52,321 nucleotides of DNA from JBBDNV01 sp040877415 (GTDB lineage: Bacteria; Planctomycetota; Planctomycetia; Pirellulales; PALSA-1355), in assembly GCA_040877415.1 (NCBI GenBank), contig JBBDNV010000192.1:1-52321 (forward strand), written 5' to 3'. Below, one piece after another: positions 19,572 through 31,879 of the stretch. Each line of letters begins with the position of its first letter. Position 1 is the first letter of the stretch. The position numbers were made by a program, and so were the translations under genes. The notes under the pieces were generated by a model. That model did no database searches. It saw nothing but the letters and a program-made list of their open reading frames with translations, and had not been told where the DNA came from.

Positions 19572-20552
19572 TTATTCTTCGTACTGCTCCGGCTCGAGCA
19601 GGCGCTCGATCGGGGGCTGGTTCATGTTGTCGGGCGTGGCCAGCGTTTCGCCGGTGCCGATTCGGCGCTCGACTTTCTTGCCGCGAATGTGATCGGCAAG
19701 CGTCGTGACGGCCAGCTCGGCCATCCGCACCGGATCCTGCAGCACGATGCCGTGCATCTTGCCTTCGCCGAGCGCCGCGACCAGCTCGGGCCCGGAATCG
19801 AAGCCGACGAACTTGACTTTGCCCGCCAGGTTCTGCTCCTCGAGCGCCCGCAGCATGCCGGTGGCGACGTGCTGGCTGGCGGTGAAGATACCGTCGACCC
19901 GATCGCCAAAAGTGAGCAGAAGCTGCTGCGACTTCACGAGCGCCTTGTCGGCCGTGTCGCCGGCGTATTCATTTGAGGAAATGATCTCGATCTCGGGAAA
20001 CTCCTGTTCGAGCACGTCGATGCAGCCTTGCTCGCGGCGTTCGGCGCTCTGGCTGCCGACGGCCTGTCGCAGGATGATCACGCGCCCCTTGCCGCCGAGC
20101 AGTTTTCCCAGGTGCCGCCCGGCGATCTGGCCGCCGTGATAGTTGTCGGTGGCGACGAAGCTGACGATGTCCCGCTCGTCGTCCAGCCCGCTGTCGAAGA
20201 TCAACACCGGAATTCCCGCCTGTTTCGCCTGGTGCACGACGCCAATCAGGGCCTGCGAGTCGAGCGGAGCCAGGCAAATTCCATCGACGCCCTGGGCGAT
20301 AAAATCCTGGACCAGATTGATCTGCGCCTCGCGGTCGCTTTCGGTGATCGGACCTTTCCAGACGACGTCGACGCGGGCGGCGTCGCGTCCATGGATCGCC
20401 CCGGCGTGTACCGACTTCCAGAATTCGTGCGACGTGGCCTTGGGAATGACCGCCACGAGCGGCCTGTCGCGCTTCGACCCTTGGCCGCCGGCGGCGCCGC
20501 AGCCGGCCGCGATCGCGAGCAACAGGACCAACGCGCTTGTCGAGCGCAGCAT
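19572..20552 (-). CDS. Sugar ABC transporter substrate-binding lipoprotein, orphan
   Basis: A 326-residue periplasmic-binding protein of the RbsB type. The N-terminus has a lipoprotein signal with lipobox LAIAAGC (Cys18). The mature protein starts with PLVAVIPKATSHEFW and contains the two-lobe pattern with QGVDGICLAPLD, VLIFDSGLDD, ATDNYHGG and KVKFVGFDSG, typical of pentose/hexose or autoinducer-2 binding proteins. No permease or ATPase gene is adjacent, which is unusual; it may serve a transporter elsewhere or act as a sensor. The ATG at 20552 is chosen for the clean signal peptide; the open frame runs to 20687. Confidence 0.87.
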   Translation of the reverse strand: MLRSTSALVLLLAIAAGCGAAGGQGSKRDRPLVAVIPKATSHEFWKSVHAGAIHGRDAARVDVVWKGPITESDREAQINLVQDFIAQGVDGICLAPLDSQALIGVVHQAKQAGIPVLIFDSGLDDERDIVSFVATDNYHGGQIAGRHLGKLLGGKGRVIILRQAVGSQSAERREQGCIDVLEQEFPEIEIISSNEYAGDTADKALVKSQQLLLTFGDRVDGIFTASQHVATGMLRALEEQNLAGKVKFVGFDSGPELVAALGEGKMHGIVLQDPVRMAELAVTTLADHIRGKKVERRIGTGETLATPDNMNQPPIERLLEPEQYEE

Positions 20553-20736
20553 GGGAATCCGCCTTGGCCCCTTCACGGCCGAAAAAAGCAAAACGGGAGC
20601 GACTGATTTGATGATGACCCTCGCGGCGGCTGGTGTCAACGTTTGCGACCGAAGCGCGTCCGCTCGGCCGGCGCTTTCTTTTTGCACTCCGGCCGCTTAG
20701 ACTCGCCTTACGACCCCTTGACGCGAAAGGCGCCCC

Positions 20737-22803
20737 ATGCTCCTTGACGACAAACGATGGTTCGCCGCGGCCTATCGCCGCGCGGTGATCGACATGCACA
20801 TTCCCGATTGGGACGAACAGTTCCTCTCCCAGTTCGACCCCGAGCGGTATGTGGCAATGCTCAAAAAGGCGCGGGCCCAATCGATCGTGTGCTACGGCCA
20901 ATCGCACGTCGGGCTGTTCAACTATCCGACCAAGGTCGGCCAGCAACATCGGGGTCTCAAGGGGCGCAACGTCCTGGGAGAATTGATCGATCGCTGCCAT
21001 GCGCACCAGATCGCCGTGGTGATCTATACCAGCCTGATTTTCGACCGCTGGGCGGCCGACCAGCATCCCGAATGGCGGATGGTCACGCACGACGGCAAGC
21101 CGCAAGGCGCGGGCGGGCGGCACGGCGTGCTGTGTCCCAATTCGCCGTATCGCGAGTACGTGCGCGCGTTTACCGGCGAGATCTGCGAGAGCTTCGACTT
21201 CGAGGGAATTCGGTTCGACATGACCTTTTGGCCCTCGCTGTGCTTTTGCCGCCACTGTCAAAAACGATTCGACGACGAGGTCGGCGGCGAGATTCCCCGC
21301 ACGATCGATTGGCAGGATCCGCGCTGGGTGGCGTTTGCCCGGCGGCGCGAAGCGTGGCTGGCCGAATTCGCAGCAATCGCCACCGGCACGGTTCGCAAGC
21401 TCAAGCCCAACGCCACGGTCGAACATCAATCGTCCACCTATCCGCTCAATTGGCAGTTCGGCGTGGCGGGGCCGCTGGTCGCCCAAAACGACTTCTTGCA
21501 GGGCGACTTCTACGGCGACGCGCTGCAAGGCTCGTTCGTGCGCAAATTGCTCGAGGACCTCTCGCCCAATCGCCCGTTCGGCTACGAGACCAGCTTTTCC
21601 GTCGAGCTGCGCGATCACACGGGCATGAAGTCCGAAGCGCTTTTGGAGGCCAAGGCCAGCGCCGCCGTGGCCGACGCGGCGGCGTTCATCTTCATCGACG
21701 CCGTCGACCCGATCGGCACGCTCAACCCGCTCGTGTACGAGCGGATGGGCCGCATTTTCGAGCGGCTGATGCCGTACTACGGCCACCTGGGCGGGCGACG
21801 AGTGGCCGACGTGGCGATCTACTACAGCCTGGAATCGAAATTCGACATGGCCGAAAATGGCCGTCCCGTCAGTTCGCCCAATTTGTCCGATGCCCACACG
21901 GCCAGCTCGATGCAAGTCGCCCGGCGGCTGCTCGGCGCGCATCTGCCGTTTAGCGTGATCACCAAGGGCTCGCTCGACAAGCTGCGTGACGTCAAGCTGC
22001 TGGTGCTGTCGAACGTCAACATGCTGGACGAAGAAGAGGCGCGGTCGATTCGCCAGTGGGTCCAAGGCGGCGGCGCGCTCCTGGCCACCGGCGGCACGTC
22101 GCTGGTGAACACGCGCGGCGAGCTGCAAAAGGACTTCGTGCTGGCCGACGTGTTCGGCGCCAGCATCGTGAAGGCCGACTGGCACGATTGGCAACACTAC
22201 GTCGCGCCGACAACCGCCGCAGCCGGCTTGTTCGGCAACTTTAGCGCCAAGTATCCGCCCTTCGTCACCGGGGCGGGAATGCAGGTGAAGGCTCACCCGG
22301 GAGCGAAAGTGCTGGCCACCACGACGCTGCCGTGGCCCGCGCCGGATGCGTCAAAATTCTCGTCCATTCACAGCAATCCGCCGTGGCAGTCCACCGATCG
22401 GCCCGAGATTGTTTGGAACCAGTTTGGCCAGGGCCAGGCCGTGTATGCCAGCAGCCTGATCGAGAACGTCGACGGCATGAGCGGCGTGTTCGTCGAATTG
22501 GTGCGGATGGTGGCCGGACCATTCCGTTTCGAGGCCGACGCGCCGGCGGCCGTGGAAATGACCGTGTTTCATCAGCCCGAGCGTCACCGCTATCTCGTGT
22601 GCCTCGTCAATTTCCAGAAGGAGATGCCCAATATTCCGGTGGAGGGAATCACCGTGCGGATGCGGCCGCGCCAGGAAACGCTGCGCCGCGTCGTGCGACT
22701 GCCCGAGGGCCACGCGATCGAACATCGCGACGAGGGCGGCGTCGTCGCCTTTCCCGCCGGACGTCTGGAGACTCTGGCCGCGTTCGCCCTGGAGACGATG
22801 TAA
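20737..22803 (+). CDS. Glycoside-hydrolase-like protein (GHL6 plus trimerisation domain)
   Basis: A 688-residue protein with a TIM-barrel like 'hypothetical glycosyl hydrolase 6' (about 10-350) and a glutamine-amidotransferase-like beta-galactosidase trimerisation domain (about 370-540), then a beta-sandwich tail. Typical features are FEGIRFDMTFWP with Asp161, and a cysteine cluster CFCRHC (169-174) that may bind zinc. No signal peptide, so it is probably cytoplasmic. It heads a three-gene run with an HpcH-type aldolase (39 bases later) and an oxidoreductase, suggesting degradation of an unusual sugar or sugar acid. The precise activity is unknown. Confidence 0.8.
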   Translation: MLLDDKRWFAAAYRRAVIDMHIPDWDEQFLSQFDPERYVAMLKKARAQSIVCYGQSHVGLFNYPTKVGQQHRGLKGRNVLGELIDRCHAHQIAVVIYTSLIFDRWAADQHPEWRMVTHDGKPQGAGGRHGVLCPNSPYREYVRAFTGEICESFDFEGIRFDMTFWPSLCFCRHCQKRFDDEVGGEIPRTIDWQDPRWVAFARRREAWLAEFAAIATGTVRKLKPNATVEHQSSTYPLNWQFGVAGPLVAQNDFLQGDFYGDALQGSFVRKLLEDLSPNRPFGYETSFSVELRDHTGMKSEALLEAKASAAVADAAAFIFIDAVDPIGTLNPLVYERMGRIFERLMPYYGHLGGRRVADVAIYYSLESKFDMAENGRPVSSPNLSDAHTASSMQVARRLLGAHLPFSVITKGSLDKLRDVKLLVLSNVNMLDEEEARSIRQWVQGGGALLATGGTSLVNTRGELQKDFVLADVFGASIVKADWHDWQHYVAPTTAAAGLFGNFSAKYPPFVTGAGMQVKAHPGAKVLATTTLPWPAPDASKFSSIHSNPPWQSTDRPEIVWNQFGQGQAVYASSLIENVDGMSGVFVELVRMVAGPFRFEADAPAAVEMTVFHQPERHRYLVCLVNFQKEMPNIPVEGITVRMRPRQETLRRVVRLPEGHAIEHRDEGGVVAFPAGRLETLAAFALETM

Positions 22804-22842
22804 TCGTATCTTGATCATCCGACGGTCGAAGGGCCATTTGTC

Positions 22843-23605
22843 ATGGAACACACCAACCGCGTCATCGTCGGTATCTGGCAGCAGTTTCCGCTGCCGATGG
22901 TGTCGCGACTGCTGGGCCGGATGGGCTGGGACTGGGTGATTCTCGACATGCAGCACGGCGCGCCCTCCACCGAGACGGCCTACGAATGCCTGCACACGCT
23001 GCACGCGACGGGCACGAAACCGTTTTTGCGCACCAGCGTCGGCGTGCCGTCGGAAGTCGAGCGTGCTCTCGATCTGGGCGCACTGGGCGTGGTGGTGCCG
23101 ATGGTCAACAGCGCCGCACAGGCGCAGGCCGCGGCCCAAGCCGCCAAGTATCCTCCCTTGGGCTGCCGTTCGTTCGGGGGCGACGCGGCCTGGCACTATG
23201 GCGACGACTATTACGAGCGGGCCAACGACGAAACGCTGCTGCTGGTGCAAATCGAGCACATCGACGCCGTCAACCAGGTCGAGCTGATCATGGCCACGCC
23301 CGGCGTCGACGGCTGTTTCATCGGCCCGACCGACCTGGCGCTGTCGATGGGGCTTGCGCGCACGGACTACGAGCGCGACGCCGGCCNNNNNNNNNNTCGC
23401 CCGCGCGATGGCGGCCTGCCGCACGCACGGCAAGCTGGCGTGCTCGAACACCTACTCGATGAGCGACGCCGACTCCAAAATTGCCCTCGGTTTCGACTGC
23501 ATCACGTTCAAATCCGAAGCCGACCTGTTCGTTAGCGCGGGCGAGAGTCTGCTGGCCCAGTTGCGCGAGCGATCTGGCGGCAAGGCTTCGAAACCCTCGA
23601 TATGA
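22843..23605 (+). CDS. HpcH/HpaI-type aldolase, interrupted by assembly gap
   Basis: An aldolase/citrate-lyase family protein that should cleave a 2-keto-3-deoxy-acid-type substrate into pyruvate and an aldehyde. Before the gap: ILDMQHGAPS with His38, LRTSVG, GVVVPMVNS, QIEHIDAV and GPTDLALSMGL, all family landmarks. After the ten Ns at 23387-23396 the family sequence resumes in a different frame (ARAMAACRTHGKLACS... to SGGKASKPSI), so the true number of missing bases is not ten; roughly 5-10 residues are lost. The usual LDxEH glutamate is Gln37 here. The stop overlaps the next gene's start in an ATGA, indicating translational coupling. Confidence 0.85.
23387..23396. other. Assembly gap (10 N)
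   Basis: Ten undetermined bases within the aldolase gene. The coding frame changes across it, so the gap length is a placeholder. Confidence 1.
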
Positions 23606-24654
23606 CGACAGCCGAGCGGCGGTCCGACGAGTCTCGCGCGCTGCGTATGGCGGTGATCGGCTGCGGTCCGGTCGGCACGCTGCACGCGCAGGCGATCGCG
23701 GCTTCGCCGCACGCGGTTCTGGTCGCCGTCTGCGAAGTCGATCCTCAGCGGCGCGACGAGGCCCAACGAAGATTTGACGTCCACGCCTATGAACGCGTCG
23801 AGCGGCTATTGACCGACGAATCGCTCGACGCGGTGGCGATTGCCACGCCGGATCATTTGCACCTCCAGCCGGCGCTTGAGGCGATTGCCGCCGGCTGCCA
23901 CGTGTTCTGCGAAAAGCCGCTGGCCAATAGCGTCCCTGAAGCCGGGCAGATCGTGCGCGCGGCGGCCGAGCGCAACGTCCGCTTGGGCGTCGACTACAAC
24001 CGCCGGTTCGCGTTCGGCTATCGGACGGCCAAACGACTCGTCGACGAAGGGGCGATCGGCACGGTGCGGCATTCCCGGCTGACCGTAAGCGATCGCACGC
24101 CGCCCCCGCGGGTCGCGCGGCATCCGCTCGTGATTTTCACCACTCTGTTGACCCACCACTTCGATTTGCTGCGCTGCTTCGCCGGCGAGGTCCGCTCGAT
24201 CCGCGCCGAGGCCGGGCAGCCGACGATCGGATCGCTCTTGCGGAACGTCACCCTGTCGTTCGAGTTCGCCGGCGGCGCCCAAGGCACGATCGTGGCCGGC
24301 TATCGCGACGAATTGACGCGCACCGTCGAGTCGCTCGATCTCGGCGGAACCGTCGGCACGATCGTGGTCGAGGACGTCACCGGTCCGGTAACATGGACCA
24401 GCCGCGACGGGCAGAGCACCCAATCGTTTTCTGCGCAGGATCACGGCGGGGAAGAAACATTTTACGATTCGCTCATCGCCCACGTACAGGCGTTCATCGA
24501 ACACGTCGCGCGCGGCGCCGCGCCGCCGGTTACCGGCGAAGACGGACTGGTCGGCATGCGCCTGGCCGCCGCGGCAATCGAGTCAATCGAATCGGGAACG
24601 ACCATCGAGGTGGAAGCATCCCTGGCCGGAGAGGGTGAGGCGCCCGCGTTGTAA
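23602..24654 (+). CDS. Gfo/Idh/MocA family oxidoreductase
   Basis: A 350-residue NAD(P)-dependent sugar or inositol dehydrogenase-like enzyme. The Rossmann motif is AVIGCGPVGTLHA (Gly20-Gly25), and the conserved CEKPLA (Cys103-Pro106) precedes the substrate domain. Cytoplasmic. It overlaps the aldolase gene by ATGA, so the two are co-translated and probably act in one pathway with the glycoside-hydrolase-like protein. The substrate cannot be predicted. Confidence 0.93.
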   Translation: MTTAERRSDESRALRMAVIGCGPVGTLHAQAIAASPHAVLVAVCEVDPQRRDEAQRRFDVHAYERVERLLTDESLDAVAIATPDHLHLQPALEAIAAGCHVFCEKPLANSVPEAGQIVRAAAERNVRLGVDYNRRFAFGYRTAKRLVDEGAIGTVRHSRLTVSDRTPPPRVARHPLVIFTTLLTHHFDLLRCFAGEVRSIRAEAGQPTIGSLLRNVTLSFEFAGGAQGTIVAGYRDELTRTVESLDLGGTVGTIVVEDVTGPVTWTSRDGQSTQSFSAQDHGGEETFYDSLIAHVQAFIEHVARGAAPPVTGEDGLVGMRLAAAAIESIESGTTIEVEASLAGEGEAPAL

Positions 24655-24656
24655 CG

Positions 24657-24719
24657 ATGAAGGAAGAAAGGAGAGGAGACTAATTCTGACTCCTTGTTCA
24701 TCCTTTGTCCTTCATCCTT
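24657..24719 (+). terminator. Long imperfect hairpin after the oxidoreductase gene
   Basis: GATGAAGGAAGAAAGGAGAGGAG at about 24657 pairs imperfectly with CTCCTTGTTCATCCTTTGTCCTTCATCC ending near 24719. It lies 3 bases after the stop codon. CATCCTT-type repeats recur at 25022-25054 and 47236-47277, so this may be a dispersed element that also terminates transcription. Confidence 0.45.
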
Positions 24720-24826
24720 GTATGTTCCAGTTACCTGTTCATTTCAGAGCTTCTGCTCGTCGTCCTCGTTGGCTTTGCCGATGCTATTGCCCAGCCAGTG
24801 ACTTTCTGCGCTGCCGCTGGCAAACG

Positions 24827-24902
24827 AGCCCCAACGGGGCATTCGTCAATAAACGTACCAGGGGCTTGCGCCCCTGGCTATTGACTATTCGCCGCTTCGC
24901 GG
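24827..24902. repeat. REP-like composite hairpin element, left copy
   Basis: Three hairpins in a row: GCCCC-AAC-GGGGC, CCAGGGGC-TTGC-GCCCCTGG (24858-24877) and CCGC-TTC-GCGG. The same three in reverse order and orientation occur at 29796-29870, so the two elements form an inverted pair around the second DUF1501/PSD1 operon. The rest of the 400-base gap 24655-25054 holds no gene. Confidence 0.75.
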
Positions 24903-25054
24903 CTCGCAGTAGTTGCTTTCCGAGGACCTGAGCTTCAACCGTCCTTGGCAGCGCTCCGAAAAGCCCAATAATCCGCAATGCAAACTTTTTCGTTCGCGTG
25001 CTCAGGTCAACTATTGGCACTCTCTCCTTCATCCTTCATCCTTCATCCTTTCCT

Positions 25055-26512
25055 TCACGCCAAAATCCCCTCCACCACTTTCCCGTGCACGTCGGTCAGC
25101 CGGTGGTGGCGGCCCTGGAATTTGAACGTCAGCCGGGTGTGGTCGATGCCCAGGCAGGAGAGGATCGTGGCGTTCAGGTCGTGTACGTGCACCGGGTCGC
25201 GCGTGATGTTGTACGAGTGGTCGTCGGTTTCGCCATACGAGATGCCCGGCTTGATGCCGGCCCCGGCCAGCCAGATGGTAAACGAGCGCGGATGATGATC
25301 GCGGCCATAATCCTCGGCCGTGAGCGTTCCCTGGCAATAAACGGTGCGGCCGAATTCGCCGCCCCACACGACCAGCGTGTCGTCCAACAGTCCGCGCTGT
25401 TTCAGGTCGGTCACCAGGGCGGCCGATGCCTGGTCGGTGTCGCTCGCCTGCAAGGCGATTTGTTTGGGCAGGTGTACGTGCTGGTCCCAGCCGCGATGGA
25501 ATAGTTGCACGAACCGCACCCCGCGCTCGCACAAGCGCCGCGCGAGCAGGCAGTTGGCCGCGAACGTGCCCGGCTTTCGCGATTCGGGACCGTACATTTC
25601 AAACACGTGCTCCGGTTCACCCGAAACGTCGGTCAATTCGGGCACCGATTTCTGCATGCGAAAGGCCATCTCATACTGCGCGATCCGCGTGGCGATTTCC
25701 GGATCGCCCAGTTCTTTGAGCTTCAGTTCGTTGAGCGCGCCCAGCTCGTCGAGCATCTGGCGGCGCGCCGGGCCGTCGATGCCGGGGGGATTGGAAAGAT
25801 TCAGCACCGGGTCGCCGATCGAGCGGAACTTGACGCCCTGATACTGGGAAGGCAAAAAGCCGCTCCCCCACAGCCGGTCGTAGAGCGGCTGATCGCCGGG
25901 GTTGCCCGTGCCTTGCGAAATCATCACTACAAAAGCCGGCAGCTCGCGGCTCTCGCTCCCCAGTCCGTAGGAAATCCAGGCCCCGATGCTGGGCCGGCCG
26001 GCCAACTGGGCCCCGGTTTGAAAGAACGTGATCGCCGGATCGTGGTTGATCGCTTCGGTGTGCATGCTCTTGATGAAGCACAGGTTGTCGACCACGCGCG
26101 CCGTGTGCGGCAGAATCTCGCTGAGCCAGGCGCCGCACTGGCCGTGTTGGGCGAAGCGGAATTTCGAGGCCGCGATCGGAAAGCTCGCCTGGCGCGAGGT
26201 CATCGAAGTCAGCCGCTGGCCCCTGCGCACCGAATCGGGCAGCTCGCTGGCGTGAAATTCCTTGAGCTTGGGCTTGTCGTCGAACAGGTCGATCTGCGAC
26301 GGCGCGCCCGACTGGAACAAGTAGATCACCCGTTTGGCCTTCGGCGTAAACTGCGGGAAGCCCGGCAATCCGCCCCTCGACGCGGCGTCAGCGAAAGCCG
26401 CCCCTTCTTCGCAAACGAGCGTCGCCAGGGCCGCGGCGCCGATTCCCGCGGCCGAGCGGGCGAAAAATTGGCGGCGGCTCGTGAGCCAATGGCACTCGAT
26501 GCGCGGATCCAT
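25055..26512 (-). CDS. DUF1501 family protein, Tat-exported (copy 2)
   Basis: A 485-residue DUF1501 protein, second copy in the window. The N-terminus has a twin-arginine signal (TSRRQFFARSAAGIG) followed by a hydrophobic run. Landmarks: FQSGAPSQIDLFDDKP, HGQCGAWLSEILPHT, FHRGWDQHVHLPKQ and WGGEFGRT. The ATG at 26512 has AAGGAG 8 bases upstream, inside the end of the PSD1 gene; a GTG at 26521 overlapping the stop is the alternative. It is the downstream partner of that gene. Function is unknown; exported alkaline-phosphatase-fold role is family inference. Confidence 0.9.
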   Translation of the reverse strand: MDPRIECHWLTSRRQFFARSAAGIGAAALATLVCEEGAAFADAASRGGLPGFPQFTPKAKRVIYLFQSGAPSQIDLFDDKPKLKEFHASELPDSVRRGQRLTSMTSRQASFPIAASKFRFAQHGQCGAWLSEILPHTARVVDNLCFIKSMHTEAINHDPAITFFQTGAQLAGRPSIGAWISYGLGSESRELPAFVVMISQGTGNPGDQPLYDRLWGSGFLPSQYQGVKFRSIGDPVLNLSNPPGIDGPARRQMLDELGALNELKLKELGDPEIATRIAQYEMAFRMQKSVPELTDVSGEPEHVFEMYGPESRKPGTFAANCLLARRLCERGVRFVQLFHRGWDQHVHLPKQIALQASDTDQASAALVTDLKQRGLLDDTLVVWGGEFGRTVYCQGTLTAEDYGRDHHPRSFTIWLAGAGIKPGISYGETDDHSYNITRDPVHVHDLNATILSCLGIDHTRLTFKFQGRHHRLTDVHGKVVEGILA

Positions 26513-26517
26513 CGAAG

Positions 26518-29652
<3,135 letters not shown>

Positions 29653-29795
29653 TTTTTGACCGCCGTAAACCGCCATGTTGCGCCTGCGCTGAAGTCCAGC
29701 CGTCGACGTCACCCAGAGCAATGGCCCATTATCGACGAGATTCCAAAGGCCATCAAGCACGCCGCGCAGACAGTGTAAAGACGCCCGTCAAGCAG

Positions 29796-29870
29796 CCGCG
29801 AAGCGGCGCACAGCCAATAGCATGCCAGGGGCTCGCGCCCCTGGCTATTGGCTGTTCGCCCCGACGGGGC
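29796..29870. repeat. REP-like composite hairpin element, right (inverted) copy
   Basis: CCGC-GAA-GCGG (29796-29806), CCAGGGGC-TCGC-GCCCCTGG (29825-29844) and GCCCC-GAC-GGGGC (29858-29870), the mirror order of the element at 24827-24902. The 248-base gap 29653-29900 otherwise shows no gene. Confidence 0.75.
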
Positions 29871-29900
29871 TCGTTCGGCAACGCTCCGGCCGCGCGGCGC

Positions 29901-30920
29901 TCATTTGAGCGTGACCACGATCCGGCCGTGGGCCTGGCCGCCGCGCATCATGTCCAGGGCGTCGTTGATGTCGTCCAGCGGCACGCGGCGGACGATCGGC
30001 ACTTGCACCACTCCACCCTCGAGCATCGCCAGCGCGTCGGCCGCGTCCTGCCGCGAACCGTTTCGCGAGCCGACGATCTCCAGCTCCCGCTGGGCAATTT
30101 CGATCGTATCGATCGGGGGGAACTCGGGCTCTTCGCCAATGACGACAATCCGGCCGCCCCGTTTGGCCAGCGTCGCCGCGACGCGCATCGTGGCCGCGCT
30201 GCCAACGCACTCGAAGATGCAATCGGCTCCCTGTCCGTGGCCAAAGGCCGCGACTTGCTCCGCCGCGTCGGAGGCCGAGGCCGGCAATACAAGGTCGGCG
30301 CCGAACTCGGCCGCCCTCAGCAAACTTTGCTCCGAACGGCTGACGACGACCGTGCGGGCTCCGGCCGCCTTCAGAAGCTGCACGAGCACGAGCCCGATGC
30401 CCCCCGCGCCCAGCACGACCGCCACGTCGCCGACGCCGAGGCGCGCTTTGCGGTAAGCGTGCACGGCGGTGATCACGGCGCAACTGACCAATCCGCCGGC
30501 GTCGAAGCCGACGCCGTCGGGAAGCGTGAGTAGATTCTGGGCCGGCGCGACGAAGTACTCGGCAAACGCCCCGGGCAGCGTCACGCCCAGCACGCCGCCA
30601 AGGCTCGTGCATTGCGCGTCCTGCCCCGCGCGGCAATTGGGGCAACGGCCGCAAGTGACGAACAAGTGCGGCACGACGCGCTGGCCGACCTGGACGTCGC
30701 GAACCCGCGAACCGACCGCCGCCACCACGCCGGCCGGTTCGTGACCCGGAATGTGCGGCAGCGACGGCACGTAGGCCAGGCCGTCTTGCAAGTGCAAGTC
30801 GGTGCGACAAATGCCGCACGCGTGCGTTTCCACGAGCACGTCGTCCGCGCCCACCTCGGGAAGCGGAACCTCGCGGATTGTCAAGGGCCGCTTCAGCTCG
30901 TCGAGAACCGCTGCCTTCAT
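29901..30920 (-). CDS. Zinc-dependent alcohol dehydrogenase (MDR family)
   Basis: A 339-residue medium-chain dehydrogenase. Catalytic zinc ligands are present in CGICRTDLH (Cys38) and GHEPAG (His60-Glu61); the structural zinc cysteines are Cys90, Cys93, Cys96 and Cys104. The NAD(P) motif is VVLGAGGIGLV in the middle. It oxidises or reduces a small alcohol or polyol; the substrate is not evident. It overlaps the upstream isomerase gene by ATGA (30917-30920) and therefore belongs to an operon with it and probably the BKACE gene. Confidence 0.93.
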   Translation of the reverse strand: MKAAVLDELKRPLTIREVPLPEVGADDVLVETHACGICRTDLHLQDGLAYVPSLPHIPGHEPAGVVAAVGSRVRDVQVGQRVVPHLFVTCGRCPNCRAGQDAQCTSLGGVLGVTLPGAFAEYFVAPAQNLLTLPDGVGFDAGGLVSCAVITAVHAYRKARLGVGDVAVVLGAGGIGLVLVQLLKAAGARTVVVSRSEQSLLRAAEFGADLVLPASASDAAEQVAAFGHGQGADCIFECVGSAATMRVAATLAKRGGRIVVIGEEPEFPPIDTIEIAQRELEIVGSRNGSRQDAADALAMLEGGVVQVPIVRRVPLDDINDALDMMRGGQAHGRIVVTLK

Positions 30921-31747
30921 GGGACCCTTGCCTCTCGTCGCGGCGTCGTCAGCCCGAGTTGTCGTTCCACTTCGCGGATCCGCTCGGCATTGTGCCGCGC
31001 TCCGCGCTCCAACAGCGGGTAGTTATACAAATCGTTGGTCAGCGTGCCGGAAAATCCGATCCGCTTCAGGGCCGCGACGATCGCCTCGAGCGCCAGCTCG
31101 CCCTCGCCCAGCGGCAGGTGCAAGGCATACGTTTTTCGGTCGCCGTCGGAAAAGTGCACGTGGCGAATCCGCCGGCCGAGCCGCTCGATCGCCGCGACGT
31201 ACCCGTCGGGCTGACCGACGCCGTAGTGGCAGCAATCGTACACGAGGCCGAGGTTGTCGCGCTGGACGCCGTCGACCAGGTCGATCGCAAACTGGTTGTC
31301 CATCGACAGCGTGTCGGGATGCGGCTCGATCACCACGTCCAAGCCCGCCTTGCCGGCCAGGTCGGCCACGCGCGCAAAAAACGGGATCAGGATCTCCAGG
31401 CACTCCCTCGGCGTGCGCCGGCCGACGATCCGCCGCCAAGGGTCGTGGGTGATGATCATGCCGAGATCCAGATCGGCCGCGAATTCGACCGCGAATTCGA
31501 AACCCGCCAGCGTGGCGGCTTCGGCCGTAAACGGCTCGACCTCGACCCAGGCGTCGAAACCGTACATCGAAAGTCCCAGCTCGCCCAGCCAGCTCGCCAG
31601 CGCCCGCCTTGTCGCGCGCGTGGTGAGCTTGTCATAGAACGGCGGACGCGAAAGCTCGATCGAATCGAAGCCCGAGTCGCGGATCTGGCGGCAGATCGCC
31701 TCGATGCTCGGGTTCTCGTGAAAGCTGACGGCGTTGATGCGGGCCAT
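30917..31747 (-). CDS. Sugar phosphate isomerase/epimerase (TIM barrel)
   Basis: A 276-residue AP-endonuclease-2/xylose-isomerase-like TIM-barrel protein. Likely metal-binding elements are VVIEPHPDTL, GLVYDCCHYG, RHVHFSDGD and LGEGELALEAI, typical of hydroxypyruvate or keto-sugar isomerases. Cytoplasmic. AAGGA lies 8 bases before the ATG at 31747; the open frame continues to 31867 through a repeat and is not coding there. Translationally coupled to the alcohol dehydrogenase downstream. Confidence 0.88.
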   Translation of the reverse strand: MARINAVSFHENPSIEAICRQIRDSGFDSIELSRPPFYDKLTTRATRRALASWLGELGLSMYGFDAWVEVEPFTAEAATLAGFEFAVEFAADLDLGMIITHDPWRRIVGRRTPRECLEILIPFFARVADLAGKAGLDVVIEPHPDTLSMDNQFAIDLVDGVQRDNLGLVYDCCHYGVGQPDGYVAAIERLGRRIRHVHFSDGDRKTYALHLPLGEGELALEAIVAALKRIGFSGTLTNDLYNYPLLERGARHNAERIREVERQLGLTTPRREARVP

Positions 31748-31786
31748 CGGGGAGTCCTTGCGTGGGTGCCACGCGCGTCGAAACCT

Positions 31787-31879
31787 TAGCCCCCGGCTTT
31801 GCCGGGGGATTCCCGGCTGCCGACGCAGGCGTTTCGTCGAATCTCCGACAATTCGATCCCCCGGCAAAGCCGGGGGCTA
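31787..31879. repeat. Inverted pair of AGCCCCCGGC hairpin repeats
   Basis: TAGCCCCCGGCTTTGCCGGGGGAT-type units at 31787-31810 and, inverted, at 31856-31879. Each unit can fold alone and the two can pair with each other. The right unit supplies the TAG stop codon (31877-31879) of the BKACE gene. Relatives occur at 19533-19553 and 42331-42350. Confidence 0.75.

Noticed and set aside
19969..19980. Frameshift in the sugar-binding lipoprotein
   Set aside because: The family pattern continues in one frame from 20552 to 19572 without interruption.
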